Below, piece after piece: positions 17,776-30,632 of a stretch of DNA of 64,000 bases. The notes beneath the pieces were generated by a model. The model did not search any database. It was not told where the DNA came from and saw only the letters and a list, made by a program, of their open reading frames with translations. The DNA comes from Apophysomyces variabilis. Taxonomy: Eukaryota > Mucoromycota > Mucoromycetes > Mucorales > Mucoraceae. Location of the stretch: positions 644,209 to 708,208 of the forward strand of contig MZZL01000403.1 in NCBI GenBank assembly GCA_002749535.1. The letters are read 5' to 3'. Made by a program: the position numbers and the translations under genes. Position 1 is the first letter of the stretch. Each line of letters starts with the position of its first letter.

Positions 17776-18092
17776 ACATAACGTTACATCATTTGTTTTC
17801 ATCGAAATTATGAAGCACTCAACAGTTGAAGTCCCAGTCTACGAAGTGGAATATGCTGCTCCCATTCTCTTTATAAACATACTACACAGTAGCAAAAAAT
17901 GCTACAATGCCTGTCAGTTGCATAAACCTTTTAGAATGCTGTGTTAAAACAAACCCATCGACCCTGTTACGGCCCATCTGGTCGGTGAATTAGCCATCTG
18001 ATACAATTATTTGAGCTTACATTTTTATGTAACCATCAAAGTCAATCTAGTCTATGCAATGCGCAGTGCAGCAAGAGTTAGGTGGCACTGTC
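17776..18092. other. convergent intergenic region
   Basis: 317 bp of 3' flanks between the P450 and the MFS gene. Nothing else recognised. Confidence 0.5.
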
Positions 18093-19849
18093 TCATTGTT
18101 TAGAAGCGAAAGTCTTAGTTGAGCGTTTTTCCATCCATTGCGGACCCCGTTTCAAAAGACATAGTACGAGACCATTGGAGACAAACAGCAGAGCACCCAT
18201 AGCTGTAAACGTCCAGCCTAGGCCAATTCCTTGGATGCCCGGATCTATCGATACGCTCACCGCAGCCCTAAGTCGTATAGAAGGTTTAACTTGACCAGTA
18301 CTCAACTTCATTCTTTTTCTCTCATTTAATGTTGACTTCTGCCAAATCAATTACCCTAGCAAGCATCGAACTAGGTTGTTCGCCGCTATGATGGATGCTC
18401 CGTTACAAGGAAATAGATCAATCAAGAGGGTCTGAAAGGTGATATTGATTGCGCCATGCGCACCCGATGCTACGTTGTGGTATTGATAACTTAAAATCTT
18501 GTCCTCCTTTTTTTTTCTTACCGAAGAATTGCAGAACAAGTGGTACTGGTAACGGCGCATGGTATTGTTCAGACCAGCCGCATAATATAAGAATGAACTG
18601 TGCTGTGATAGTATGAATCCAGATATAGCGTAGCCGAACCCAGTGAATGGAAAACTTCCCATTTGCTGCGTATTTTTCTTTCGTCGCCTGATAATCATGA
18701 TCAAGTACCTTGCCATGAATTAATGATATAACCATGCTTCCAATGCCGTTCGAAAGGTAGGTCAAACCAATATTAAACGAATTTAACCCGTACTGCGTGG
18801 TGAAGATAGAGAAGTTACTAACCATATAACAGTAATATGCTGCATAATGTAGACCTTGGAATAGGGCTGCAACCAAAACATCTACTTCAGATAAGTAACG
18901 GAAAGACGAAGTCATATTAGGAAGCTTCCAAAATCGATCGAACGACGGTTTTGTCGTAGTTGTTTTAGTTTTTATCCACCATTGATATGGCGTTGGATTG
19001 GCATATCCAGATCCGTTACCAACTAGTACTCTTAAGGTTTCGGGCAGGAAAACGAAGACCAATATGAGCAACACGACACTTAAAAGGGCCAACAACCATA
19101 AACTCCACCTAAATTATGCTCAGCTTTCATAGATAAAGAAGGGAAATTCCTTGACACCATACCTCCAGGACATCCGTTCAGTTAACGATCCCCCAACGAC
19201 AGGACCAACAATAAACCCGACCGACCCAGCAGCATTAAAAATGGCATAATAACCGCCTCGTCTACAAACGGAACCATGACGTTGACGCTCGGTATCCGAA
19301 ATTTTTACTTGCACATTTACTTTTCGGATTCTGCGATGTCGGCAATTATTCCGGAACCTGTAATAGATTGATTGCTTTATTGTATAATATATGTTCAGTA
19401 CTTCCTACCAATAGCAGCGATTGGACTTCCAGCAAACGCTTGGGCCATTCTTAATATCAGCAACAACCAATAAAATGGTGTGACAGCAAGTCCTGCACAG
19501 GCTCCGGTAAAAATGGCTAACGTGGCAATAAATACAGGTCGGCGACCCCATATATCTGCTAATGAACCCCAAAAGGTGGGAGATACTGCTTGAAAAATTA
19601 GGTAGACGCTGACGCTTAAATTCGCAGATTGAGTGCTGATGTGCAAATCCTTTTCTAATTCTCAAAAATTTATGCTCTATGATCAATCTCCTAAACACTT
19701 ACCTTTCGTATAGCATCCAGCGCAGGGATGTATAACTGAGACGCTAAGCCAAGTAATACACCTGTGTAGGAAATCATAGAGACAATGACTAACTGTTGGA
19801 AATGAGAGAAAACGGTGTATGGATTATCTTCATTCATGGTGGTGGACAT
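18093..19849 (-). CDS. MFS transporter, DHA1/QDR-type exporter
   Basis: About six or seven exons run from the ATG at 19849 (MSTTMNEDNPYT) to the TGA at 18093. TM1 contains GVLLGLASQLYIPALDAI. The MFS signature loop between TM2 and TM3 is GSLADIWGRRPVFI, with the canonical D-x2-GRR-P. Motif C lies in NAAGSVGFIVGPVVGG, typical of drug:H+ antiporters. The last helices read NLVRCLLGAAVSVSI and WTFTAMGALLFVSNGLVL. The family exports drugs, polyamines or metabolites at the plasma membrane; the substrate is unknown. One intron (donor GTAAATG near 19317) removes a stretch that would otherwise disrupt the SEKRGGYYAIFN loop. Proximity to the P450 suggests, but does not prove, a detoxification pair. Confidence 0.85.
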
Positions 19850-20639
19850 GGTATTCAAACCAAGTACGAATGCATTCTTGGAGCATTCTGTCTCTTTTCT
19901 GCATTATATACTTCCTTTAATTGTTCCGTGCTTTTACCCGGGCAAAAGGTTTTACTTTCTAAAAACTGTTGCATTGGACAATCGCTTATCACTATTTTAT
20001 TGTAATGTGACATTTTACTTCAATGCACTACCGTAATCACCGTCTTTTCGGAAGATAACAACCCGCTCTTAGTACTCTTATGGGCTTTAACGGTCACTGG
20101 TTACAAAGTTACATTGAATGTAGAGCTGTGTACCGGCTTTCTGCCGATGATTTTTACCGATCTGTCCTCTCTGTGGAGTTTTCCCACATAGCTCCCTGGC
20201 TCACGCATGCAACTTGGTTTTACGACCAACTAATTAGATCATCACTTCTTAATATTACCTGTTTTCTTATAAGGACATTGTCATTGGTATTATGCAAGCA
20301 TCATCACCAGTGTCATTGAATGCCGGTGATACCAACGTAAAAAAACAAGTAAAATGGTGAAAATCAGACATATCATAAACAAGTTTTTTGTTTTTGTAGA
20401 AGTTTATATTCCACCTTATCTTATATGTTGCTTTTTCAATACTATTCATGGATTCAGTACGCAAAATATTAATATATATATCTCTTGCGAATCCTCATGA
20501 TTTTTGTGTGTACTGAATGCAGCATATCGTTTTGTATAGTACTGGATGAGAACCACGAGTGCAAAACGTAGATACATCTGATACACTGTTCAAGGTAAGT
20601 CCAGATTATTCAAAATGAAGATTGAAAAGTCAATGAGTG
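19850..20639. other. AT-rich gene-free region
   Basis: Upstream of the MFS gene and bordering a degraded transposon. Short frames only, none with family features. Confidence 0.4.
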
Positions 20640-21642
20640 CTTCTGTTATAGACGAGCAACAGGGTATTCATGTTCGCACAGCCCAGAGACAGACCAAACG
20701 ATACTACAGTTTCCTGCAGCATGTTCAAAAGGCGGAAAAGGAAAGGATGTAGACACAATTTGATTGTCTTAAACTTACCGCTTGATCTGTTCATAACTTC
20801 ATGAGAGCCAAGATGTAACCTGTCTGTTCAGGAATACACGATGATTTACCGCATGAGGTTGGCAGGAACATCGTATGGTGCCTATTGCGGAGGTCAAAAA
20901 GCTGGGCTGTTTTCCGCGACTGGTCTGTAGCCCCAAGTTAACAGAAAGACATAAAAGGACAAGGTTTCAGTGGGTGAAGGAGCACGTAGACCTAACGAGG
21001 AAACAGTAGGAGAGGGTCATCCGGTCAGATGAGTTGCCGCTCCTTCCTGTTTGTAACCATACCAGGAATCGTTTGCTACGAAACTCGTTGAAGCTCTTAT
21101 GGAGCGCAATGTACAAGACACAACCAAGTCTGGTAGTGGTGGAGTGGTGTCGTGTGCATGTATCAATGCAGTAGAAGGCAGGGATGAATGGCGAAGCAAT
21201 TTGTAGCCTGAATTGCGCAAGCACTTGATGAACGAAGAACACATAGTCCTCAAGACCAAAGAGGCGGAGGACCCCTAGATTTCACGAAAGCTCCTTATCG
21301 TTGGAGCAGATCCTCCAACAAGAAAGCTAAAAACTGGAATATCTATCGTCAACACAAAGACAAGCAACTGGCTAGCAAAGCTATTGCGTATTCTGCAAAG
21401 AGGATACAGTAGACGATCGTTTCCACATTTATTAAATGTTATGCCATTACCGGTGAATAAAAATCACAGCGATATAGAAAACATTTGCAATGCAGTGCGT
21501 TTCAAGAAAACTAGCTTTGGAAATCTCAGTTATCCTGCGAAACAATTTGCTGCCCTTTCTCTCCGGGAAAATGAAATTAAGGGCTATCAGGAAACATTCT
21601 TTTTTTCGAGGTTAAGAACTCCTATCGATGTCAACACAATTT
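20640..21642 (+). pseudogene. degraded Tc1/mariner-type transposase
   Basis: No intact frame, but Tc1 blocks appear in order across three frames. PKLTERHKRTRFQWVKEHVD with an in-frame stop shortly after leads to VIRSDE (21016-21033), the counterpart of the first catalytic Asp motif (WSDE). TTKSGSGGVVSCAC matches the GGGSVMVWGC block. ADPPTRKLKT resembles the QQDNAPPH block with the second Asp. HSDIENICNAVRF resembles the SPDLNPIENLWD block. At least five stops or frameshifts break it, so it is long dead. Terminal inverted repeats were not located, so the borders are estimates. Confidence 0.6.
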
Positions 21643-23177
21643 AAGATCCGGAGTCTTCTTCACAATCGGCATAAGTGCCTCACAGACGGGATTGTCAGAT
21701 AAAAATACAAGGAAATTTTGTTACTCGAGAAATTGTCCCGTATCCAAAAGCAATCTTCAGTTGTGTTTCTGTGGATTAATCTCTTAAAAACGTCTAAAAT
21801 AGGACGAACTCATACGCTCGCATGTTGTGAACTAGTATACAAGCGGTGTAGACACGAGGAATATGATGAGTAACTAAAACACTTCCGCATAATCAGAGTG
21901 AAATAATTTGTTACACTTTAAGATATTCTTTTGTATATAAAACATTGAGTCTGATACTATCCATCCAAAATAGTGGTCCATTTTCACACATTGAAGACAT
22001 ATTCAAAGCAGCGTAGCTGGCGCAGAAAGGCGGGAACCCTGATGTACTTTTTTTTGCGGAAACATTTGCGCTGCTCGAAACATTTCTTTGCGCCAACTGA
22101 TATCCGTATTTGCGATGGCGATGTTTGATTGTAAACGCAATAACTATTTTGATCGACGTTGGCCTCTTTGCCGTTTCCTCCGTTGTTCTTGCTTTTTGGA
22201 GTCCAAGCCTATCAATTACGTTGTGTGAACAAATATTTAAAAACAATAGTTCTCAGCATATCATCATCTTAATCGTTATTAGGGATCGGCACGAATGAAT
22301 ACGAATACACGAATATTTTGTCGACCCCTAATCGTCATCAATCTTTACTTTGAAATAAACACCCGGCAAGAGTCTCGAAGTATTTTATACGCGTCTCTCT
22401 TACTAATTCTTCAGTTACAGCACTCTTCGTTGATGTGTATTTGGAAGAATCATCACATCTTTTGCAAATGTACCACCTCGTTCAACATAAACATAAGGTT
22501 TAATCAAATGCAGATCTTGCTCATTTTCTGATACACTTCATTTCCCTCTTTCTGTATGACTGTGGTACAATGGAAAATTCTGGTATTATAGACCCTTATC
22601 AGTTTGATGTTCATTGAACAAATATGGCTGGTATAATAACTCTATGACAGGCTCAGGGCAAGTCTTTCTAATGTCGTACTGTAGTATTTGACTATTATTT
22701 TCCTTTGTATACCAGGGATTTTTTTGATGTAATGCCAAGTAATTTCAACAACTCTATCGATGCTTTTTATAGTCCGTATTTTTTCCGTAGAATATGTTAT
22801 TTATATAATCCTCAGACCACTGTATCCGTTGCTATTCTTTCGCTTCTTTGCTTGAACATCTGATCATGTCTCAATAAGATGAACTATCAATTGGAGGAGT
22901 GTTCGTAAACGAATCGATATCCATTACCATTTTTTGTATGTGAAATTGGTTGGAACGCTAATTGGTGTGTACGTTCTCTTCGAATATGTTGGCAAATGTA
23001 CGGATAAAAGGTGAACTCTCATAGACAGAGGAGGATCAGCTCCCGTTATGTCACGGGAAGACAAGTAACGCAGAATTTCAATCGGAGACAGCGCAAACCG
23101 TTGTATTCGAGTGGCGCAAATTTCTTTGCAAAATACTGTAAAAAGGCTGCCGAAATTTCTCCCCCATTCTGGTAGTG
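21643..23177. other. gene-free accessory region upstream of SF3B4 gene
   Basis: About 1.5 kb, AT-rich. Apart from the hAT footprint at 22280-22330 no gene is supported. Several open frames have no recognisable features, including a minus frame of about 110 codons at 22924-23253 that overlaps the SF3B4 start and is probably its shadow. Confidence 0.4.
22280..22330. mobile_element. 51-bp hAT-like MITE footprint
   Basis: The segment starts TAGGGATCG and ends CGACCCCTA, so its ends form a 9-bp terminal inverted repeat with one mismatch. The eight bases just outside are ATCGTTAT on the left and ATCGTCAT on the right, an 8-bp direct repeat with one mismatch, the target-site length of hAT transposons. 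Inside, ACGAAT occurs three times, like hAT subterminal motifs. It is much too short to code and is best read as a deletion derivative. Confidence 0.5.
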
Positions 23178-24133
23178 ATGGCGCAACAGATCGAACGTAA
23201 TCAAGAAGCCACTGTTTATGTCGGCAATCTCGACGAAAGATGTACAGATTCACTAGTGTGGGAGCTTATGCTTCAGGCCGGCCCTGTTGGTTCGTTTACC
23301 TACCATTGTTTAATGCAGCAGCAATAACCGCTTCTCTCGATGTTTAGTTAATGTACATCTTCCCAAAGATCGTGTTACTCAGTCGCATCAGGGTTACGGA
23401 TTTTGTGAATTTCTCACTGAGGAAGATGCTGATTATGCCATTAAAATTATGAATCAAGTTCGTCTCTTTGGAAAACCGATTCGTGTTAATAAGGTAAAAT
23501 CATGAGTGAATACATAATACATGACTGAGGATCTACTCTTTACAGGCAACATCGGACAAGAAGAATTTGGATGTTGGAGCAACATTATTTATTGGAAACT
23601 TGGATCCGGATGTGGATGAGAAACTACTATACGATACCTTCAGCGCATTCGGTCTTATTGTGCAGACGCCTAATATTGCTCGAGATCCTGAAACCGGCAA
23701 TTTTAGAGGATTTGGTTTTGTTAGCTATGACAACTTTGAGTCTTCAGATGCTGCGATCGATGCAATGAATGGGCAATATTTGATGAACAAGCAGATTACG
23801 GTATCGTACGCCTATAAGAAAGATGGTAAAGGAGAGCGACATGGTTCGGCAGCAGAGCGTCTGTTGGCAGCTGAAGCAAGGAAGCATGTGCAGATGCCTA
23901 ATCGTTTATTTGCTACTGGGGGCACGCCGATGATGCCTGTTGCACCTTACCCTACGGCAGCCTACCCAGCGCAACCAATGATGACACCTGCATACAGCGG
24001 TGTTACACCTGCTGGCGTAAATGGTTACCGGCCACCGCCACCACCACCGCCAATGATGGGTGCAGCCGGTGGAGCCTATGCACGACCACCAATGGGAGGA
24101 TACCCACCTTACGGAGCACCTTCATGGCAATAG
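23178..24133 (+). CDS. HSH49: SF3B4/Hsh49, U2 snRNP SF3b subunit
   Basis: Three exons (23178-23289, 23348-23493, 23546-24133) give 281 aa. Two RRMs are intact. RRM1 has RNP2 [10 protein letters not shown] and RNP1 [11 protein letters not shown]2 has RNP2 [12 protein letters not shown] and RNP1 [10 protein letters not shown]. The C-terminal tail is Pro/Gly/Met/Tyr-rich ([10 protein letters not shown] and similar), as in SF3B4. The protein contacts pre-mRNA upstream of the branch point and holds SF3b in the U2 snRNP, in the nucleus. The start [17 protein letters not shown] matches the usual family start closely. The C-terminal tail is shorter than in animals. Confidence 0.95.
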
Positions 24134-24889
24134 TTTAATTTCTGTAAATAAAAAGAAACTAAGGAACCAATAAAAATGAAGGAAACCATGGGAGTGATTG
24201 TTCAGGCTCAGAAGCGCGGAGTTAACACCGACGATCGCACTTCAGCGCCACACAGCCATCTGTGTTGAGCGTTGAATGCTTTTTGATGATCCGCGACAGA
24301 TAACTGAAAGCGCGCTGAAACATTACCTATATTAGGGATATATTGTAGGAAGACCCAGTTATTGTTTGTGTAAAGGGCCGGTACAATAGAAGCGCCACAT
24401 AGTAGGATGAATTAATCAATGGATGCCGTGTCTGTAAGATTGACTGCATCGGAGTTAAGGTGGGCAACTGGGGATGAGTGGGGCAACGGTCGCCAAGACA
24501 TGACCCATTCTAATTAAAAAAAAAAAGGTACACAATATCAGGAACGAACGACAAGTAAAGGCTTGAGAATCTTGTTTTCTTTTTCTCTTTTTCTCAAGGA
24601 TACTCTTTATTGCATTGCATATCTGCAGGACAAGAAGCGGGGGTGGGAAGAGGAAGGCTGTGAGAGAGGAGGCTGAACTTGACAGTTTTGCACCTCTGTT
24701 AGCTGAGGAACCCTTTTGAGCGGGATGGTCACTGTGACTAGGTGTCGCTGGACAAAATTCACTTCTCTCTTTTCTTTTCACTTAGTTCCCTTTCTCATCT
24801 TTCGATTCTCTTGACTTAAAATTCACCTCTTTCTTATTCTATTTGAACCATCACTTTTTGCATTAATATTGTATATTCATTCTTATCTC
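24134..24889. other. intergenic between SF3B4 gene and SKN7
   Basis: 756 bp holding the 3' flank of HSH49 and the SKN7 promoter. Contains A11 and T-rich runs at 24515-24600. No gene seen. Confidence 0.5.
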
Positions 24890-27377
24890 ATGGATCAACA
24901 CAATCTAAAGGGATACTCACCTCCCTCAACTTGGAATTCCAAGCACGATAACACAGATGGCAATCCTAAGTTAAACAACACCAAGAAATCAGTTAGCAAA
25001 ACCTCCACAAAGAACAACGAAGGCGCTGGATCAGTTCCTGAGTTCATTCAAAAACTTTTTCGGTACGTTTTATCGTTACAATTTCATCCGGGAGTCTGAG
25101 GGAGGTGTGGGTTATAGAGGTAGTTTGAGAACCGAGCCATCATCACCTGAAAAATAGTAGATTTTCCCTAAATGCTAACCAATGATTGGTTGATTTGTTA
25201 GTATGCTAGAAAACAAATCGTTTCGGAATACCTTCTGCTGGGGACCTACCGGCAAGACATTCATTGTCAAGGATACCAATGAATTCTCGAAAACTATACT
25301 GCCAAAGCATTTCAAACATTGCAATTTTGCTAGTTTTGTCCGCCAATTGAACAAATATGATTTCCACAAAGTTCGAAATGCAGAAGATGGTCATAAAACT
25401 TATGGCGACCAGGTATGTCAAAGAATGAAACATTGACTATCCTCATTTCGAACACCTTGTGCTTTTTAATATTAGGCATGGGAATTCGTTCATCCCAATT
25501 TCATGCGGGACCGCAAAGACCTTCTGGAAGCCATCCGAAGGAAAACACCTGGGAAACAAAAGAAAGAGGAGTCTACATCAGTCGAACTCGAGTCATCGTC
25601 ATCCGTATCTCAAATTGACAGAAACCAACAACGAACTTCGAATGATTTTGCAGTGGAAGAAATACGACGAACAGTCGCTAAACTGAATGCACAAATTGAA
25701 CAATTACAAAAGTCACGGATAGAGATGGAGTCAAATATGAAGAAAATGAGCCAAACAGACGATATAGTGTTAGCAGAACTTTACAATCTAAACAAAAATA
25801 TGGCGGCAAGGGATGCCTTAATTCAAGACTTTCTGAAAATAGCTGTGCAAAGAGAGAGAGGTATGTTAAATCAAATAGCATATCACGATTAGCTGATATT
25901 CTTTTGTGCTTAAAGAGGTTCAACAATTACGGATGATATCAGCAACTTCCACCGAACTTGCAGCACCTACTATGTCAATGGAATCGCCACCACAAGCACA
26001 GAAACTTCTGGATGCTTATTCGGAGATTGCTCTCACCACGTCGGAGCACCTTGCCACCATCTCAAAGCAGTTACAGAAACCAAGATCGACGAGGCCATTA
26101 ATGGATGATGTCGGCACCGAACAGCAAGTGAAGGAGGAGCCAGCTCCTCAATTGTCATATACTGACAACGATAAGCAATCCAAGTTTCAGCAGCAACCGG
26201 CAGATCAACCGACGTTGTCAGCTGTACCTGCGTCACTCAATGATCCCGATACGGCTACTGCAGCCGCGGCAGCGGCAAGTATGAATGCGGGTAGTCTGAT
26301 CGGCTCGCCGCTCAAGACGATGGATGGTCTCACTTTTGTTACGCTTGGCCGTGTTTCGCCAAACGTGTCATTACGTGATAACAAACCTGCTATTGAATTG
26401 ACTATGGCACCTGGATCATCCAATCTGAACCCAAACATGGAACAGCGAACGTCGGAAGGTGTTGCAGGAATAAAGAGAAAGTCAACGGCTCCCAGTTGGA
26501 CAGTTCCACCTCGTATCCTGCTGGTAGACGATGATTCTGTGTACCGTGATTTAAGTGGAAGGTTGCTACAACTGATCGGCTGCCGTATTGATCTTGCGAA
26601 AGATGGTATGGAAGCGATTCGCAAGATGGGCCTCGAAAAGTACGATTTAATTTTGATGGTAAGTGGGTGAATAATTTATCTAAGCACGATTGACATTTTG
26701 ACTAGGATATCGTAATGCCCAACTTGGACGGAATTGCCGCGACTCGAAACATTCGACAGTACGATGCTCTTACACCGATCATTTCGATGACTTCCAATTT
26801 CACCCAAAACGATATCATGCAGTATATTGGAATTGGGATGACAGACATTCTTCCCAAACCATTTTCTAAACGAACACTCTATAGCATGCTGGAGAAATAT
26901 TGCGCTCACCTTAAAGCAATCCAGCGTGTTCAAGGCTCCGACCAGACAAGTGTTGTTCATCGCAGTATTGGGGATTTTAATTTACTTCCCACGCCTCCTT
27001 CGACTGAGGTGGGAGAAGGCAGCAGTCATACACCGGCATCCACCGCTTCCTTTTCCAGCGCTCCAGCGGTCACTACCCCAGCAGTTAGTCCAGCATTTCC
27101 ATATCCCTCTTACCCATTTCCTGTGACGATGAACACCATAACTACTAACATGGGAAATCCTTATACCGTTGCAGCACCTGCAAACGACGTTACCAATGTC
27201 ACATTCTGGTCGCAACAACAACGACCTATTGCATCTACAGCAGTCGCACCAGCCATCATTCCTTCCAATGATGGAAAATTTATGTGGGCTGCTCCAGAGA
27301 TCATTACTGCAGAAGGATCGTACGAGGAAGAACGATCGAGCAAGCGACAGAAAACGAATGCACCACCTGACGAGTAA
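24890..27377 (+). CDS. SKN7: Skn7-type transcription factor (HSF DNA-binding domain plus response regulator)
   Basis: Five exons (24890-25062, 25202-25412, 25476-25860, 25916-26658, 26706-27377) give 727 aa. The HSF-type DNA-binding domain spans about residues 45-140 (VPEFIQKLF, FCWGPTGKTFIV, FASFVRQLNKYDFHKV). A coiled coil follows (VAKLNAQIEQLQKSRIEMES). The receiver domain begins at RILLVDDDSVYRDL. It has the phospho-acceptor Asp in DIVMPNLDG, the conserved Ser/Thr in ISMTSNFTQND and the Lys in ILPKPF. The protein is the end point of a His-Asp phosphorelay and responds to osmotic, oxidative and wall stress in the nucleus. The middle is Ala- and Pro-rich. The last intron ends exactly before the Asp codon. 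Confidence 0.96.
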
Positions 27378-27861
27378 TTTTGATGTCATTTGTTTCTACT
27401 TTACCGTGTATATAAAAAGAGAAGCCTCACTCAAGATTTGTTTTATAATTATTCATGATTAGAATGTGCATAAAATAATGCATTTGAAAATAAACAGAAA
27501 AGAGCATCGTCATTTACAGAGATTTCATGGCATATCTGAATATTTGATAAAGTATAACTGGGGATGTTATGGCATACGAACATAGCAAACTCGATTGAGC
27601 AAGGCGGTAGGTACTATTACAACTAGCTGTGGTAAATAGTAAGAAGAAGGAGTACATTGATAATTAGAGTGCCAGCATCTTTTGCCAGATGCATTTTGAT
27701 ATGGCTCACATGCATGACTTCCACTTCTTTCAGGGTCTCGACAAGCCACGTCCGAAAAAGCGGGCGGACAATGGACTTCGTGACTGTGTTGTGGCTGTTT
27801 CCGCAGGATATTTCTTTTGTTTCTGGTGCCTACCTGAGATTTCTTTGTCGTCGAATAGGAA
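27378..27861. other. intergenic between SKN7 and ERB1
   Basis: 484 bp containing the SKN7 3' flank and ERB1 promoter. No gene seen. Confidence 0.5.
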
Positions 27862-30632
27862 ATGCCTTCAAAGAAATTGCCTCAGCTTACACGACGTACC
27901 TCTGAAAAGAAGGCAGAGCAGACGAAATCCAATAAGAAGACTTCTAATGTGGAACCACCAAAACCAGAATCGCGCAAACGCAAGGTAGTGGAACCTGAGG
28001 AGAGCGGAGACGAAAGCGATATTGAGGACTTCAATGACGTCGCAATCGATATGGGGTCGTCGGATGAGGAGATAGAAGAAGATCATGATAGCATGAACGC
28101 ATCCGACAGCGAGGTGGAAGACTTCCCTGAAATAAGCCTGAGCGACGATGAGGCCGAGGAAGAAGAGGAAAATGCTGAGGAGGACGAGGACGATTACATG
28201 GAAGGCGACAGTTTGGATGAAGCCGATCTTGAGGAAGAGGAAGAACAACAGCGAAAATTGCGAAAGTGCGTAAATCGACCGGAAAACCCGTTATCAACTG
28301 ATTCATGAAATGCTGATGTATCTTAATAGCTCTAATTCCAGTGAGAGGCTACCAGAAATAGAAGCCAACTATGAAAGTGATTCTTCAGTAGAAGAGGTAA
28401 ACGGGATTGAAGATATCGAACCTAATTTTTCTTTTCACTTAAACGAGATTGTTTGTCATAATCCACGCAGGAGGAAAACACGGTTGGTAACATTCCGATG
28501 GAGTGGTACGCGGACCTTCCCCACATCGGTTACGATATCGATGGAAAAAAGATATTGAAGCCCGCTACAGCAGATGAGCTCGACAAATTCTTGGCGACCA
28601 TGGAAGACCCTGATTCATGGAAATCTGTGCATAGTGAAAAAGAGGGGAAAGATATTGTTCTCAAGGATGATGAGCTGGATATCATTCGTCGTCTGCAAGG
28701 CGGTGATATTCCCGATGCAGACTATAACCCGTATGAACCGACTGTAGAATGGTTTACAAGCAAAACAGAAGAGATGCCTCTGTCTGCTCGTCCGGAACCA
28801 AAACGACGATTTGTTCCTTCTAAATGGGAAGCCAAAAAGGTAACCTTGGAAGTCTGCATTAGACGGGCATGTCTGGAAACGGGAGTGAAGAGCAAAATAC
28901 TTACTAGAGTCTATGATTATTTTACGTTTTAGATTATGAAAATTGTGCGAGCTATTCGCGAAGGTCGTATTGTCCCCCGCAAGCCAAAGGACGAAAAACC
29001 ACGGTTTTACAACTTGTGGGGTGATGACGATAAGCCGCGCGAAGACCATGTGATGCACATTGCCGCACCCAAGATGAAGTTGCCAGAACACGACGAAAGT
29101 TATAACCCACCTGAGGAATATCTTCCGGATGAGGATGAAATAAAGGAATGGAACGATATGGATCCAGAAGATCGACCCAAAAATTACTTGCCCAAGAAAT
29201 ATGCTAGCTTGCGACATGTACCTGCGTACAACCGATTCATTCAAGAACGATTCCAACGTTGTCTGGATCTTTACTTAGCACCTCGTGTGCGCAAGAACAG
29301 GGTACGTTTAGAAAAGAAACCAAGCAACGGATGGTTAGAAAGAAGCCACTGACTAATATTTCTTAATTAGCTGAACATCGATCCTGAGTCGCTGGTTCCC
29401 AAGTTACCAAGCCCTAAGGATCTGCAGCCATTCCCAACACATCAGTCCATCTCCTACGAGGGACATACTGGACGCATCCGTTGTCTGTCTGTGCATCCAA
29501 ACGGATTATATGCTGTTTCGGGTTCTGATGATCATACTGTCCGCCTTTGGGAAGTAACCACAGGCAGATGTCTAAGTATGTGGCAATTTGACGCTGTGGT
29601 CCATGCAATCGCATGGAATCCCAGCCCGGATATGTGGCTCTTTGCTGTCTCTGTTGGCCATGGCGAAGTGCTTCTTGTCGTACCACCCAAGCTGTGCTCA
29701 CTCGAGCAAGCCATGGTGGCAGACCAATACGTAAAGAGCGGCTTTGCTAACACGACCGAGGAAGGACAAAAGGCTGTTGTGTCATGGACAAAACCATCAG
29801 AGAAAGAAGAAGAGCAGTACGGTTTCAAGGTGCGAATTATGCACACCCAAGTAGTGAAGCAAATTACATGGCATCGCAAGGGTGATTACTTTGCTACTGT
29901 GGCGCCCGATGCAAAGAATTTGGCGGTCCTTATCCATCAGACCACCAAGCATCAGACTCAGACGCCATTCCGACGTCTGAAAGGTCTTGTTCAAAAAGTG
30001 GCCTTCCATCCTATCAAACCCATTTTCTTTGTGGCGGTAATGTGTAACGGAAACATCCTAAAGTTTCTAATCTATCTGAGAGAAACATGGACTGATATCC
30101 CTATCTGTTGTATAGACCCAAATCTATGTACGTGTCTACGATCTGATGCGCCAGGAGCTGTTGAAGACATTACAAACCAGTGTCAAATGGATTTCCGGTA
30201 TTGACGTCCATCCGGGAGGTGACAATGTTATTATCAGTAGTTATGACAAAAAGGTGTGCTGGTTCGATATGGATTTAAGCGCACGGCCGTACAAGTCGTT
30301 GAGGTAAAGTCATCATCATCCTCTTCCATCGCCCAGAGTAATCATTGCTAATGCTGCTTTTGCTATCTAGATATCACACCAAAGCTGTCCGCCAGGTGGC
30401 CTATCACCGGCGATACCCGTTGTTTGCATCTGCATCGGACGATGGCACTATTCAAATTTTCTATGGTATGGTGTACAATGACCTCCTTCAGAACCCGTTG
30501 ATTGTTCCTGTGAAAATATTGCGAGGCCACAGCGTCAAAGATGGTCTGGGTGTCCTCAACATTGAATTCCATCCAACACAACCATGGATATTCTCGTCTG
30601 GCGCAGATGGATCTTTGAGACTTTGGACATAA
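27862..30632 (+). CDS. ERB1: Erb1/BOP1 ribosome biogenesis factor
   Basis: About seven or eight exons. The N-terminus is basic ([12 protein letters not shown]), then very acidic (Asp/Glu runs at about residues 50-140). The BOP1 N-terminal domain follows ([58 protein letters not shown]). A C-terminal WD40 propeller starts at [19 protein letters not shown]. It has repeats ending [22 protein letters not shown] and [12 protein letters not shown], the last at the C-terminus. Erb1 forms the Ytm1-Erb1-Nop7 (PeBoW) complex for 27S pre-rRNA processing in the nucleolus and is removed by Rea1. The gene looks complete. Confidence 0.95.
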
